Assembly: GCA_025201375.1 (NCBI GenBank)
Contig: JAIWZP010000037.1
Coordinates: 1 to 64,000 of the forward strand
Direction of reading: 5' to 3'
DNA: 64,000 nt
DNA from: Gongronella butleri
Taxonomy: Eukaryota; Mucoromycota; Mucoromycetes; Mucorales; Cunninghamellaceae
Positions 22,023 to 35,500 of this stretch are shown one piece after another. The position numbers were made by a program, and so were the translations under genes. Position 1 is the first letter of the stretch. Every line of letters starts with the position of its first letter. The notes beneath the pieces were generated by a model, which searched no databases, was not told the DNA's origin, and worked only from the letters and a program-made list of their open reading frames with translations.

Positions 22023-25000
22023 TTACGAGTCTGACAGGTCGTCAGGAACGGAGGAAAGGAGTCTGTCAATGAGTTGGCTCACGAGTTGAGCCTTTTCCCT
22101 GGCGGCCAGCGGCGTCAAGCCGTACGAGGGGTCAGCAAGCGCGGTAAACCCAATTTTGGCGAGTTCATCCTCGAGCGAAGTATTTGAATCTTCCATGGTA
22201 ATGCATTCGCGATTGGCGCACGCCTTGAGTAGGATGGACTGGATGGCGCTGAGTAGCGGAGCTGAGCGTGTCGTCAACATGAGCTGGTTCATTTTGGAAA
22301 GCACCGTCGGGTATACGACGGTGAATGCTTGGGGCATGATGGCTGCCGCGTGCGATAAAAGCTCGTACAGGTACAGCTGGTCGCCCTCGTTCTCGATCAT
22401 GCCAAGTTGAAGGGCAAGTGCCGAAAACAAAAGCAGGGCCGTGCCTTCGTCGGGAATGTCACAAATGTCCAAGATTTTGCAATGATTTGCCTCATCGTCT
22501 GCTTCCTCATGGATGCCACTGCGGAACGACGGTGAGTGGCTGCCGCCGCCGCGACTGCCGCCAATGAAATAACTACGCGGCATGGTGCCTCCCGTGAGTG
22601 TCGATGTCGCCACATTGGGCAAGTCGGCGCCCAAATGTTGCTCCCAGGGCCCATTTGTGCTGCTGATACCTGCAAAGTGGAGAATTTCCTGATGTGCTTC
22701 CTTTTTTCGCGCGACAGGGACGAGCCCTGCAACAAAGCCAAGGATATTGGTACAGATGCTGCTGCGGTGCCGCGGTGTGCACGATTTGAGGAACGAAAGC
22801 AAGCATTTTTGCGAAACGTCGTGGCCCTGCGGGTAGCGCCAGCCTTTCATAAGAAGCGCAAGCACGGCAAATGAGAATTGACTTCGAAAAGACACGCCAT
22901 TGAGCGCGTCCAGTTGAGCCCACACTTCTGCAGCCGGCTCGAGCGCATCTAGTAAGAAGTTGGTGGCTGTGCCATTTGCTGGTCCGCCTAGGCCGCTGGA
23001 AACGCCTAGTGGGTTGCTACCAGGCGACTCCAAGAGGGACGAGGGCGAAAGGCGCGGCGAGGATGTGGTAGACAGCATTGGCGACGAGGGCGAGGCGGAC
23101 AGTGTCTTGAAAAAATGATACGCGTCCATTGTTGTCATGATTTGCGTCAAAAGGTCCACGGAGGCGCAAAAGAGGTCGGCGTGGTTCATGGACACGAGCC
23201 CCATGGTTGTCCAAAACATGAGTGTCAAGTAGCGCGGGCTGCATCCCATATTTTCCACCACAGATTTGAGGCACATGACAATGCTCAGTGGTAAGCTCGC
23301 ATCCTCGGTATCAAATGACTGCAGCGACAGCCGCAATGTACAAAACACTTGAAAGAGGACGTCGTCCTGCAGGTAATTGCGGCCCAAGCACCCAAGCGCG
23401 ACAAATGTGCGTGGCTGAATGGCCGGATTTGATTGAAACGTCGTGGACGTGACGTGTGACATCCATCGTGCGCGCCATTCGTTGCCCATGTCCACCGTCG
23501 GTGCACCCACATCAAGAATGCGCAACAAAAGATTAACGACGCTCTGAATGACCGTCAAGTCCACCGACACCACCTCAGATTTGGTCGTTTCTAGGCTTTC
23601 AAACGTGACATTGTAAGGATGCACATCCGGCGACCGCAATCCAAAGATCAATTGGCATCGGCGTTCGCCAAATTCGATCAGAATTTGCTGTAGATCGCGT
23701 CGCTGTTGCGCTGGAAGCGATGGGCTCGCGCAAATGGCATTGATGATGTTGACTGTGATACCAAGCACGGTGGCGCGCACCAGTGTCGGCCCCTCGCCCG
23801 CAAGCAGCGTGACCAGGTGCATTACATCGGCCACCACGTGTTTCGCCGGCCCCGTCACGTCAAACGTCATCATTAACAAGAAACGCATCAAAATGGCCAC
23901 CTGGGACCAAAGCGGATGATCAACGACGGATTTTGTCGGCTTGTTGGGGAACAACCGCAGCAATCGAAACATGTGTGCAATGAGTTTGTGCCGGTTGTAG
24001 GAGCTAGACAGACTAACGGCTGTGTCGGCCAAGACCTCGGCCTCATTCGATCCAATACCATGCTGATTGGCCACATCCAAAAACGTCTCGAGCACAAGAT
24101 CCCAAAGTCCTTGGATGCCACCAACAAGGGCCCAAATTCGAAATTGAAGCACCCTCTGCAACTAGGCAAAAATGAAAGATGAATTGAGTAAAACCGCAAA
24201 AAAAAAAAAAAAAAAAAAGTCATGGGCCACAAGGTGTAAAATACTTACAGGTGATTCAATTGTAATGCGTACAAGCGTCTTTAGCACTTCCTTTGTGCGC
24301 GCGATATCGTCAGTATTTCCCAAGCACGTGATAGCAAGATTGGGCACCCATGGCTGAATATAAAAGAGAATAAACAGGCGCTTGTGGTGCTCGGACTTGT
24401 CAAAACCAACGAGAGCCTCATTTAAGAACTCGAGCGTCAGGCCAGGCTGTTCAATGGCCAGCTGCTCGCTTAATTTTGTGACAAAACGCATGCAGTTCGC
24501 CGGAAGAGCAAGATCTACAAATCAAACTCATCAGTTTTGCTCTTGTTGTCCCTTGATTTCGACATTCATTCTTACCTTCATTGTCGAGAAGCCTGCATGT
24601 GACATTGAAATGGAACGTATGGCAAAGCGAGTACAGCAATTTGTAAGCCATTGATCTTAGTGCGGCATCCGCCGCACCAATGTTGAGAAACGCCATGTTT
24701 AGAAGTCGTCCGGGCACGTCATTGGGGCGGATGATGCGATCATAGTAACTGTCCGGCTTGGAATTTTTGAATTCCTTTTGATTTCGCAATAATTGCTGCG
24801 AATGGTTGGGTAAAAAAAAAAAAGATGAATGGAATGCGTCCATGGCCAACATTGCGCATCTTACATTGGTCATTTCGCTCGCATTGACTGATCGCAGCTT
24901 GATGGTGACCTTGTCGATAGTTGATACAAAGGAAAGTTGCTTGATATCTTTCTTTAGATTGGTGCAGCGGATGCTTTTGATCTCGGAAATGTGGTAAACA

Positions 25001-28000
25001 TCATTGGTGCACGACGCACCAATACCAAAGATGGGCTGCTTTTTCGTGCTCATGATCTGCACATATTCGGCGCTGATCTTGACAGTCACCGAAAGCTCGC
25101 GTTGGCGCATGATCTGCAAAACATTTGGAAATTCGAACGACGCGTCCTTGCAGAGCGCAGCTAGATTAAAAAAAAGAGCGTGAGCAACATTTTACAGCTT
25201 ACGTTGTTTCGTCATTGCATTTACTCGTGGACAGAGGAAGATGCACTTCTGATGGGTTGACATGAGCGTGAAAATCGGCCAGTGAATAAGCAAAATGCAC
25301 CGTGCGCGGCACGACTGCAAGGAGATTTGGTTCATTTTCGAGATAGGCGATGTAGTTGTGATTGGGATTGTAAATCATATATTCCTTGATCTGATTAAGG
25401 AACTCTGGCGGCACCAATTTCATGAATTGATTGAGTCCCTCGGTACTGATGAGGAAATTTGACGAGTGGAATTGCGTGGCATCAAGAACAAGCATGACCG
25501 ACCTCCCTGCGAAGCTCTCCCACATCTGTGCACAAAATAAAATAATAATATAACATTGCATCATTTTTCTTTTTTATGATTTTTTTTCGGTATTTTTGCA
25601 TTTTTGTATTTGTTCTTGCATCTTTTTTTTTTTTTTTTTACCTGGAATATGTGGTAGATCAAGTCTTCGCAGTCGGATTTTGCTGTGTTGATAGCATCGA
25701 TATGCCTGTAAATAAAATAGACCACTTGATGCCCTTCCTTGGACACGCCGGCATCGTAGCAAATGTTGCCGCGTGCAATGGCATTGGCACTTTTGGCGCT
25801 GTTGATGCGCATGAATTCCGTGTACGCGGAGTTTTGGCACGAGTGAACGTGTCGGTATCGCAAAGCATCCGCCCCCGAGTTGCGTTTTGTATCCGACGGC
25901 GGTCCCAGCTTGATCAAGAGGTTGTTGAACGAAGTGATAAACGATTCCCATTCTTTGGCAGAGCTCTGGTCCTCAAAGTGGAGCAGCGACTTGGTCGACA
26001 AGTTCTTTTGAATATCCTCCATATGGTCCATCAGCACGCTGCGCAAAAGAATATAGTCTTGGTCCATCATTGGCAGCACGACGCCGCATTTACCGCTTTT
26101 GATATCGTCGACATTGCTAATTTGGCGCAAATAGGTGGTGATCCGGTAGATATTTGCCGTGACAAAGTCATTGAGAATGATCATGTACAGCTCTTTGGAG
26201 CCAAAAAGCACATTGTTGGCCAGATTTTGGATCAATTTCGCAATGATGAGCAAGCCGCGGCGCAGATTGCGCGGAATCTCATCAGGCAACAGCAAGCCGG
26301 CCGACTCGGGGCTGACAATGGCCGGGCAAAAGAAGCGTAAAAAGATAAACGAGCCGACAGCCGTGTAACGGCACTCGGGAAACGTGGTTTTGGCCGCGCC
26401 CTCGATGATATGACACGCTGCTTTGATGCTGGCCGGCACAAGATCTGCCGATTTGCAAATGGCCTCGATAATCATGGTTGTCGCGTTGATTACATTTCTT
26501 TTGTTCGTTTGCACGGAGAATCCCTTTTCTGCCTTGGCTGGATCTAGCTCAAAGAAAAGCTCTTCGGCTGGCAGCGCGGCCAATTTTTTCATGACGGGCT
26601 TGAGGACCGCTTTCAAATACTCGGTTCCATTGATTTTCGCAAAAATCGACAAATAGCGTATGGCTACGCTTGTATTGCGCAAAAGATCACCTTCTGTGGC
26701 TGCATTTTCCAAAGCAAAAAGTCAATGAGGACACGTAACAATATTGGATGCAAAAAAAAAAAGTTACCTGTGCTCTTCACCTCCTTGGTAATCAGCAGTT
26801 CAAGAAGTTCCAGAGCCTTGCCCTCTGATGAAAAGGTTGTAAATAGAGCGGTGGCGACATCTGCAATCTCGCTAACAGAGCAAATGTCGATCAATGCCAT
26901 GGGGATGGCGCAATCATATTGAAAGAGGTACTAAAAAAAGGAGGAAAGTACATAAACATGACGTGTCGTGTCTCTTTTCCACTTTTTTTTTCCCTCTCAC
27001 CTGGACGAGTTTTTTGCATCGATCAATCATAATGGTCTCTGCCAGTGTCTCGAATTCCGTGTCTTGCTTTAAAATGTTGGTCAGCACCTGCATAAAGGCC
27101 ATGACCATCTGCACATCCTCATGGTAGCCCATGGTGAGAGAATATTTCAATCCCACGTCGACATTTGCGCTCAAAAGATTTGACAGAGCCACAATGGCCG
27201 TGTTTTTGAGTGTCGAGATCATGGACACCTTCATGGACACAGCGGTGGCCTTTCTTTCGGCCGATATCTTGATCTTGAAGCAAAAAAAAATTTTTTTGAG
27301 CCGTTTTGTCATTTTTTTGTCTCGTTTCTATTGTACCTGCGCGTCTTTGCACCGGTTCAAGAGCCATAAAAAGAAGGTAAAGTACTTGTAAAAGATTTTG
27401 CTGCGCATGTGGATACTTTCTCTTTCGCGTGTGGGCTTGATTGGCTGCACAGGGAGTTTGTACAAGATGATGGCAATGGCTTTTAGGCACGCGACATCCA
27501 AATCCAACTGAAAGTCGCCGAGTTTGTGCAGCTCGACGTCGCGCTGGTGGTACGAGCTCGTCCAACCAATGATGTAATTAAGCAGGCGCGTGCGTGCGAC
27601 GATTTCATTGCGCGTTGTCACGGTGCCAAGCTGCGTGATGTAAGATTCGCACAAATGGCACATTTTGATCTTGATTTTCGTGCTGTTCTCGCTATTTTCG
27701 AGCATATTGATGTACGTGGTGTAATTGTAAATCAGGTCGCTGAGATCAATGGTGGTCAATTGCTTGCTGCTGTCCTTTCGCGCAAGAATGATGCGCAGCA
27801 CGGTGATCATCTGTTCCACTAGCAAGATACGCGTGTTGTCGTAGATAGGCAACTCGTTGCAGAAGCATTCTTTCATCTGATTGCTGAAATGGCGGATCAT
27901 TATGCTGTAAAATGCGGTGGCCATGTCGAAGCCCATGATGTCGCGCACGCGTTCGCGTATCATGAGATTTTTGCACACAAGGAGCTCGACCATGGTGCCC

Positions 28001-30133
28001 ACGAATTGCTCCACCATCTGATTGTTTGTGATGTGCGTGCTATCGAACATATTCGGAGATGACCCTCTTTCACCGTCGCGTTCATCCGTGGCTGAGCCAG
28101 CAGCGGCCGCAGTGCTTGGTAAATCTTCTGCAGAACCCGATTTACTGGACAAATGGCCGTGTTGATCGGTGATTGGGCCATTGCTGGTCTTTGCAACATA
28201 AGGTGGAGCGGGAGGAACGACAATTTGACCGAGAGATGAAAGAAAACCCGTGTAATTCTCCCATTCCACGAGCCTGCTCTCATCCAGGGGCGGCAATTTG
28301 GCATCCCATGCCGAATAATCGATTCTTGGCGATGGGCTTGGACTCTGGTGCGGCGTGGGTGAGCTGGGATGCAAAAGATTCTCCAAATGGTGGCCACTGC
28401 TCCCAGCCAGCGTGCCCTGCGCGTGATGATGGTAAAAACTGACGGCTGGTGTGTGCGTGCTACTTACCGAGGGGCCATTGTGGCTCTGCAACGCGTGAAC
28501 TCGTGAGCCATCCTCGCCATTAATGATATGAGGCGTCATGTAAAGCCAGCGCTTCCAAATTTCCTCCCATGCGGCAATGGTGCCTGGCGTTGGGTGCTTC
28601 ATGCGTCGAAGCACGGTCCACACGTGACGCAGATGTGATTTGCGCCCGAGCGAGATCGTACCGCGCAAATCAAGCAATTCGCGGTACACATCCCTGTTTT
28701 GAACCATGGTCAATGGAACGACATTGTGTTCTTCGAGCAATTTAGCACAAATGTCGTTGCATAGCAGCTCAATGCAATCAGTGACGCGTCCATAAATGTA
28801 ATCGTCCCAAGAGCAAAGAAGTGTCAATAGCACCACTTCAAGTCCAATGAACGTTTGAAGCCATTTTTGAATATGCGATTGGGTTGGCAACGTGTTCTAC
28901 GTAAAGAAAAAAATAAGTTAAAAAAGTGACCGAGATTTGCAATTGAAAAAAAGAGTGCACGAGTATGAAAAAGCGCAAAAATAAAAAATAAAAAATACGT
29001 ACCATGTGCAATTCCAAAAAGCTGACGCCCGACGCAACGATGTTTTTTAGCACGTTGAGCAGCTGCTTGAGGCCGATGCCATTGTCAGGGCGGAAATTGA
29101 GAATTTGCTTTGCCAAAGTGAAGATGATCTGCGACGACACCTTCCAAAATGTGTAAACGTACTGATTGGAGCTGTCCCAACACATGATGGCGTCGGGCTG
29201 GTGCAGTCGCACGAGGCACGTTGCGGCATTGTCGGCAAGCGCATGAGCAGGGTCCTTGAGCAGCTTCAAAATGCATAAAATCACCTGGTACACTTCTCCC
29301 GCGACATTGGCGCCGCTGCCAGCATCGAGGATGGTTTGTGGCTGCACCCGTATGATCTGCAGCAAGTCCACGAGGACGTGATCAATGTCAATGGTCGAGG
29401 GTGTATTGATTGTGTGCACAATAGCGCTTGAAATTCGTCTAAAATGCTTGTTTCGCGAAAACGGCTTGTGATGGTGTGCTTGTACATGGCCACTGGGTGA
29501 CGATGACGTAGACCCGGGCAAACTGGTTGGAGCCATGTGCTTTGGGAAAGGGTCATGCGTGGATTGCGTCGCGGAAACTCTTTCGCAATGCATTTTTGTC
29601 AGTTTGATGAATAGCTGCCGCGTCTTTTCGGCCACCAGTGACTTCATTCCCGTCATGGAGCTCCGATTCGACGCGTCGGGGATCGAAAGAAACGCGCCCG
29701 ACTTTAGCTTGCATGCCTTGGCGACGAGTGGCGCGTCATCGTTGATATAAAAGCGAATGGTGCTTTCGCGTGCGTATGTGTCAGATACCTCGGAGAGTGC
29801 CGCGTCCGCGCGCGTCAGCAACAGCCGATCGTCCAATTGCACGCCCGAATTGAGCAACTCGGCGCTGTGTGCAAAGGGTTTCTTTGAATCAAAGATCCAG
29901 GTCTCCATGTCCAAGATCACATCGGGCAAAATGGACCAAACGGCAGTGCCTTCGTCTCTTGGCAGCTTGGCCGCCACCATGCAAATGTCCGTGTAGCACA
30001 CAACCGCCACTTCGGCAATACGATCACCCAAAATAGCTTGTTTTAACGAATTGAGGAATTGGCCCTACCAAAAAAAAAATAATTAGAAAATGCAAACCAA
30101 AATCCAACGTGGGAAAACGGCCTGTGTTGGCGC

Positions 30134-30168
<35 letters not shown>

Positions 30169-31670
30169 AAAAGAAAAAAAAAAAAAAAAAAGGAAGACAA
30201 AAAGAAAAGAAAAGGAACTGGGGCCCAAAACATGTAAAAGAAACAAAAAAAAAAAAGCGATCGACGCGTAAAAAAAAAAAAAAAATTGACTGTACCTTTT
30301 TAGGAACGGACATGGCGGATGTCTGCATGGTGACATTGGTCAGGATGTCAGGGCAAAGCAGCAGGAGCATGACCTGCAATGGCCAAAAATAAGCCTTTTT
30401 ACGCGTGGACGTGCAAAGTGAATTGCACATATCAAAAAGCAGCTCCGGATTGCCGCCCATGCGCTTGTTTTCCACATGCAGGGTCTCTGCCTCGGCGCTA
30501 TAGCCCTCGAACCAATTCCAGATGCCGCGGCGCAGGTAGGCGGCAATGACAGATTGCACGTTTCTTTTGCAATGTAAAAACGCGCCCTGCAGCTCCGTGA
30601 GCACGACGGCCAGACGCTGGGCGTTGAGGGCGGCATACGTAATAATGCGCAGCTCAATGACCTCCGAGTCGTCGTCGTTGACGGACGTTGACACCTGGAT
30701 CAGAGCCGATTTCCAGCGTGGAAAGACGACGGACCAATTGCTTGCGCTGATAAAGTGGATGATGCGGCACGACGATTCGTACAGATTCGACATGACATTG
30801 TGGGTGAGTAGACGTGACATGAACACATTGTAATTGCCCAATTCACCCTGCAAATATTCCTTGTCCGAGAACAATGGGTATTGCGTGTCCAAGTAGATGG
30901 CCTGCTTGAGCTGCGCATCCGATGAATAATAAAGAAAGAGGAGGATCGTCGTCAGCAGGTGCTTGGCCAGCGAATTGTCGAGAGGCAATGGGTCTTTTCT
31001 CTGCGTCTGCGTGCCATGCTGCACCTGAGCATATTCAATGAAGAGCCAGTGGTGCTGCATACACGCCGACATCAATTGGATCAGAAACAGATACGAATGA
31101 AGCAAATCCAAGGGCAAATACTCTTCTGTGAGCGAGTCGGTCGCGGGCGGCTACAGTGAAAAAGTGGCTGCTTCAGTGCACGGTGTCTCTTTTTTTATTT
31201 TTTTCTTATTTTTTATTTTTTTTTACCTCGCCAATGTCCTTTATGCACTGATACAACGATCGGACAATGATGGACAGGCGATACTTGGAGAGCTGGATCA
31301 AGGATGTAACTGCGGAATGAAAAGTGAGTGCGCATTTTAGCCAATAGCCGCAATCAATTGCGTGTGTGTGCAAGTGTGCCTACCACTGGGCGTAAGAAAT
31401 AAAATAAAAAGGAGACAAAGAGATCAGCATACAATCTTGTTCTCCCCTCTTTACTCGTTTTACGCTGTTTGTAACACCATGTCGTGCTCAAGGGCCGAGA
31501 AATTGAGACCACTGTGGATTGGCAGCTGCATAATTGTCAAAAAAAAAAAAAAAGTGAGCAGGCGGGTCACTACATTACTGAATAGGAGGTTTTTCCATTC
31601 TTTTCTCTGTATCTACCTTGGAATTGACCATGCTAACCCAGGTAAAGATCAGCTCATTGTCGCGATTCAT
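22023..31670 (-). CDS. NF1: Neurofibromin, Ras GTPase-activating protein
   Basis: Stimulates GTP hydrolysis by Ras and so switches Ras/cAMP signalling off. Fifteen exons are modelled on the minus strand: 31617-31670, 31464-31525, 31384-31385 (2 nt), 31227-31309, 30296-31150, 29003-30064, 27337-28896, 27001-27273, 26768-26930, 25642-26699, 25225-25525, 24865-25160, 24576-24795, 24249-24514 and 22023-24161. They sum to 8,394 nt, 2,797 residues, close to human neurofibromin (about 2,820). The RasGAP domain lies at about 1345-1600, with an LLRNTS arginine-finger loop (R about 1379) and FLRFFCPAIVSPE at about 1491. A Sec14-like domain (about 1690-1830) and PH-like domain (about 1830-1930) follow, then the long HEAT-like C-terminal region (VLADTAVSLSS; LTLEFLNEALVGFDKS). 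Collinearity with animal NF1 extends from the first residues. The gene is head-to-head with the SH3/RA gene, 851 bp apart. Confidence 0.95.
31384..31385 (-). other. NF1: Putative 2-nt microexon of the neurofibromin gene
   Basis: The minus strand reads CCCAG-TG-GTAGGC here. Exon 2 ends in phase 2 (…ACA GC, donor GTAAAA at 31463) before an in-frame stop. The next exon (31309) must be read from phase 1 to keep the conserved LIQLSKYR segment. Two extra bases are needed, and this site supplies them with good splice signals on both sides. The flanking introns are 78 and 74 nt, typical of this gene, whereas skipping it would leave one 154-nt intron and a shifted frame. Inferred from sequence only. 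Confidence 0.5.
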
Positions 31671-32521
31671 GCCTGGTAAGGGGTATACAAATGCACAATG
31701 GGGCAAGTTGGCAGCAGGGAAGCACAAAAGCAAGAAACAAGTGTCACCAAAATGCACCGATCCACTTTTTTTTTGTCCGCCTTCCCGATCCCCTGTTCTT
31801 TGGCTCGCCCCCCCCCTTTTTTTTGCCAATCGGCGTTGCAATTGAGCCTGAGCGTCCGGATTGGCTTTGAGTGTGGATGCACATTGATCACCTTGCCTCT
31901 GAACCAAAACGCGCCCAACAATAAAAAACAGAAAAAAAAAAAGAAAAAAAAAACAGCGATTGAGTGGGTAATTGCCATTTTACGCGTCCCGAGCCATGGG
32001 TGTGGATCAATGGGCACCTTCATTAAGGGATCAACAGAGATGGGCAAGGTGGGCATGGCATCTCCATGCGACCCGAGGCAAAAATAGGCGAATGATGGGG
32101 CCTTGAACTTTAATTGATTGTCAAAATAAGCTTGATCGCGCCGCGATGGGCTCGTTTTTTATTTTATTTTTATTGGCCTGCTGAGCACAGGAGCATGTCA
32201 AGGAGAGGACGATGTGGGTGCATCATGCACGGCGGGCAGGTCTGTTGTTTGATCCATGCAGGAAGGCAATTGCACCCACAATGAACTGATGTGCACGCTT
32301 CTTTGGCTTGTGCGACGTTGACATGCTTTCTCCCCCACCTCATCTCAGCCCGTGAGGCAACAAAATCGAAGCCCAGCGCCACGCTTTTTCTTTCTTTTTT
32401 TTTTTTTTTGCGTCGTACCTTTTTTTTTTTTTTCCTGTTCCCTTTTCTATTATTTTATCAAACCTGTTTGGGTTCCCTCTCCCCACCACGATATTCTACA
32501 AGCCGCACTCGATAATTCGTC
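31671..32521. promoter_or_regulatory. Divergent promoter region, neurofibromin / SH3-RA gene
   Basis: 851 bp between two outward-facing start codons. The half next to the SH3-RA gene is pyrimidine-rich (T tracts at 32394-32410 and 32421-32434), typical of leaders in this genome. An ACGCGT lies near 31983. No clear TATA box or other gene is visible; frames here are homopolymer translations. Confidence 0.5.
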
Positions 32522-35500
32522 ATGTCTAGCCCTGTAATGGTCAGCAGTGGCCCTTTGGGTCGCTTGCAGGGCCGGTGGCAGCCATCCGGCACCACGAGTC
32601 GGCCGTCGGAGGCCAGCCGCAACGGTCTTGTTTATGTTGATGATGAGATGGAAGTGCTCGACGAGGAAGAAGAAGAAGAGGACGACGAGTATCTGGAGGA
32701 CGAAGAGGACGACGAAGAACAGGCGTTGGCCGACGAGGACGAAGAATTGGACGACGACAGCTCAACATTTACCTCCTCGCCTAGTATCCCCGACGAGAAT
32801 ATTGATTTCACGCTCGTCTACACGCTCCATACCTTTGAGGCCACCGTCGAGGGCCAGGCTTCGGTTCTCAAAGGCGATTCGCTCACATTGCTCGACGACA
32901 GCAACTCTTACTGGTGGCTCGTCAAGGTGCTCAAGACAAATGAGGTTGGCTACATCCCGGCCGAGAACATTGAGGTAAAAATTCAGATGAAAAAGTCGCG
33001 TCTGTTGTGCAATTGGATCATTGATCGCTCATTTATTGGGCATTTAGACGCCATTTGAGCGATTGGCACGGCTCAACAAGCATCGAAATGTCGAGGTAAA
33101 AAAAAAAAAAAAAAAAAAATGATAAAAGAATAAAGAACCACGGCTTGATTTCGTCGTTTTTGGGCTGACTCGGCTCAATTCTAGGTGACATCCATGCAGC
33201 AAGCGGCGCATTACATTTCCGAGGCATCGAATGCCCAGGGCAAAAAGCCAAAAAAAGCAAAAAACGTGACCATGTCCAAGATGAATGCATTTCAATCGTA
33301 CATCATTCTGATTGGTGAGAACGACGACGACATTGAGGAGCGTTACGAGGAATACGAGGATGAAATGGTCGATGAGGACAGCCAAAGCACGGTGCTTGCC
33401 AGTGACGATCCCGGCGACAATGCCGAAATGGGCCATGACGACGCCGACGAAGACCCCGAGGACGAGGAATTCTTGCAAGGCGTGCCCGCGTCGCCCATTG
33501 CCGCCGACGAGCATCAGGTCCAAGCGCTCGATATTGTCTCATCATCGTCCCCATCATCTGCTGATGCCACAAATGCTTCCGATATCCTCTCCACCATCTC
33601 GTCCACGTCGTCATCCGCCGATCACGCGCCACAGACCAACGTGCAACCCACAAGCAGCAACCGCACACCCACACCGCAACAAAACGCGGCTACCAGCCCC
33701 AATGCCAGCAAAAAACACCCGTTCCTCAAGATCTTTTCGCGAAAGCAAAAGGATGGGCGCAAGCCGCAGCAAGGCATCATGTCCCCGGGCCCCGACCAGG
33801 CGTCGCTGCACTCCAATGTGTCCTTGGATCGCCCAGAAAACCAATTGCAGTCGCCTTCGCAGCCTCAGTCGCAACCTCAGGCACGCCCCACCATGAAACT
33901 TGATGCCAGCGCGACCGTCCTTCGCGTGTACGCCGGCAACATCAATGTCAATGCCACGTACAACTCTGTGCTCGTCAACGACGTCACCAATGCCGAGCAG
34001 CTCTTGCATCTCGCCATGGATCGCTTCCATATCTCACAAATCGAAGGAAAGACGCGCAATGCTGAAAGCGCGCGACGATCCTCGTCATCCCATGCCCCAG
34101 GCAGCGGCGTTGAGTATTACCTGACTGTCAAATCACTGGATGGCGGTATGAAAAAGGACCCTTTTTTTATGTTTTGGCACTTTTTCGTGTTTTTTTTTAA
34201 CGCGTTCTCGCCTATTTTTTTTTTCCTCATTTTTTTTTTTTTTTGCTATAGAGGAGTTGACGTTGTTGCCTCAGGACAAACCATTGTCCATGTACCAGTC
34301 ATTAACGGCGCATTTGACGACGCCCATGCCTTCGCTTGCAAGTCTCAAGGAGCAGGTGACCAAAGTGGAGCATAGCCGCATTGGCTCGCCGCTGCATCAC
34401 GCTCATGGTCGACGCTCGGGCCTGCGCTTCAACGAGGATTCGGTGCGATTTTACCTACACAAGCGTATCCGTCGCATGAATGAGCGCGAGGGCCAGATTT
34501 ATGTCAAAGTGTCGCTTTATCAAGAAGATCCATCCACGCATAGCACTTCCAGCAAGAAGCGATCGACCAGTGGTAGCAGCACCAATCTTGCCGACAACAA
34601 ATCCGGCAAAAAGTCAGTCGCATCCAAGACATCATCTTCGCCAAAACGCAACAACACGTCTTTTGCTGTCCGCCGCACAAAATCCACCTCCGGCTCCTCC
34701 TCCAACAAGCTGCCAAAGAATAAGCCTGCGCCGAGTCAGATTGACAAGCTAATTGCCGTGTCCACATTGACCACCGTCGCCGAATTGTTAGACATTGCCC
34801 TGGAAAAGTTTCATTTACTGCAGCAGGCCGAGCATCAGGCACATCCACCCCCTCGTTATCGCATCACACTTAGTCTTGGTCAACAAGGTGCAGGTAATGA
34901 TGAAGATTGGAAGAGGAAGAGAGAAAAAAATAGTGACACAATTTACCAACTTTTTTTCAAATCAACAGAAAAACACCTGAACCCGAACAGCAAGCTAATT
35001 GAAGCACTTCATGACGATACACATGCCAAGCTTGCGACCGAAAAGCGCTTTGTGCTGCGCAAGCTCCCGCCATCATCAAGAACGGGCCGCACAACCAGCA
35101 ACAACATGAATCGCGGCGTGGTTTTGCAGGCTGCGCCTAGCAAAAAGGTGACTGGTGCTGGTGCATCTGCTAGCCTTTCGCGCTCTGCGTCCATGTCGTC
35201 GCCTCTCTTGACGCCCATTCCGGTGATGCACCTGGACACAGACTTGGAGATGGTGCTGCGGCGCCTTGAACGCGCGCTGCTGACATATGATCGCAAACAA
35301 GGCACAACGTCGCCTGTTCCACGCGTGCATCTGGACCCCAAGCAGCCAAAGGTTGCCGTCATGCGCAACGTGAACCAAGGCATTGACGTATACCTCCCAC
35401 ATGGCATCCTGCGCAGCAAGCCGCTAGCACCACACCAGACGCAATACGCACTCCTTGCCAACAACAAGGACAAGGATGCATGGGATCTCGTGACGCAGCG

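Noticed and set aside
30024..30336. Minus-strand frames rich in Phe near 30.1-30.3 kb
   Set aside because: They are translations of A/T homopolymers in a neurofibromin intron (30065-30295).
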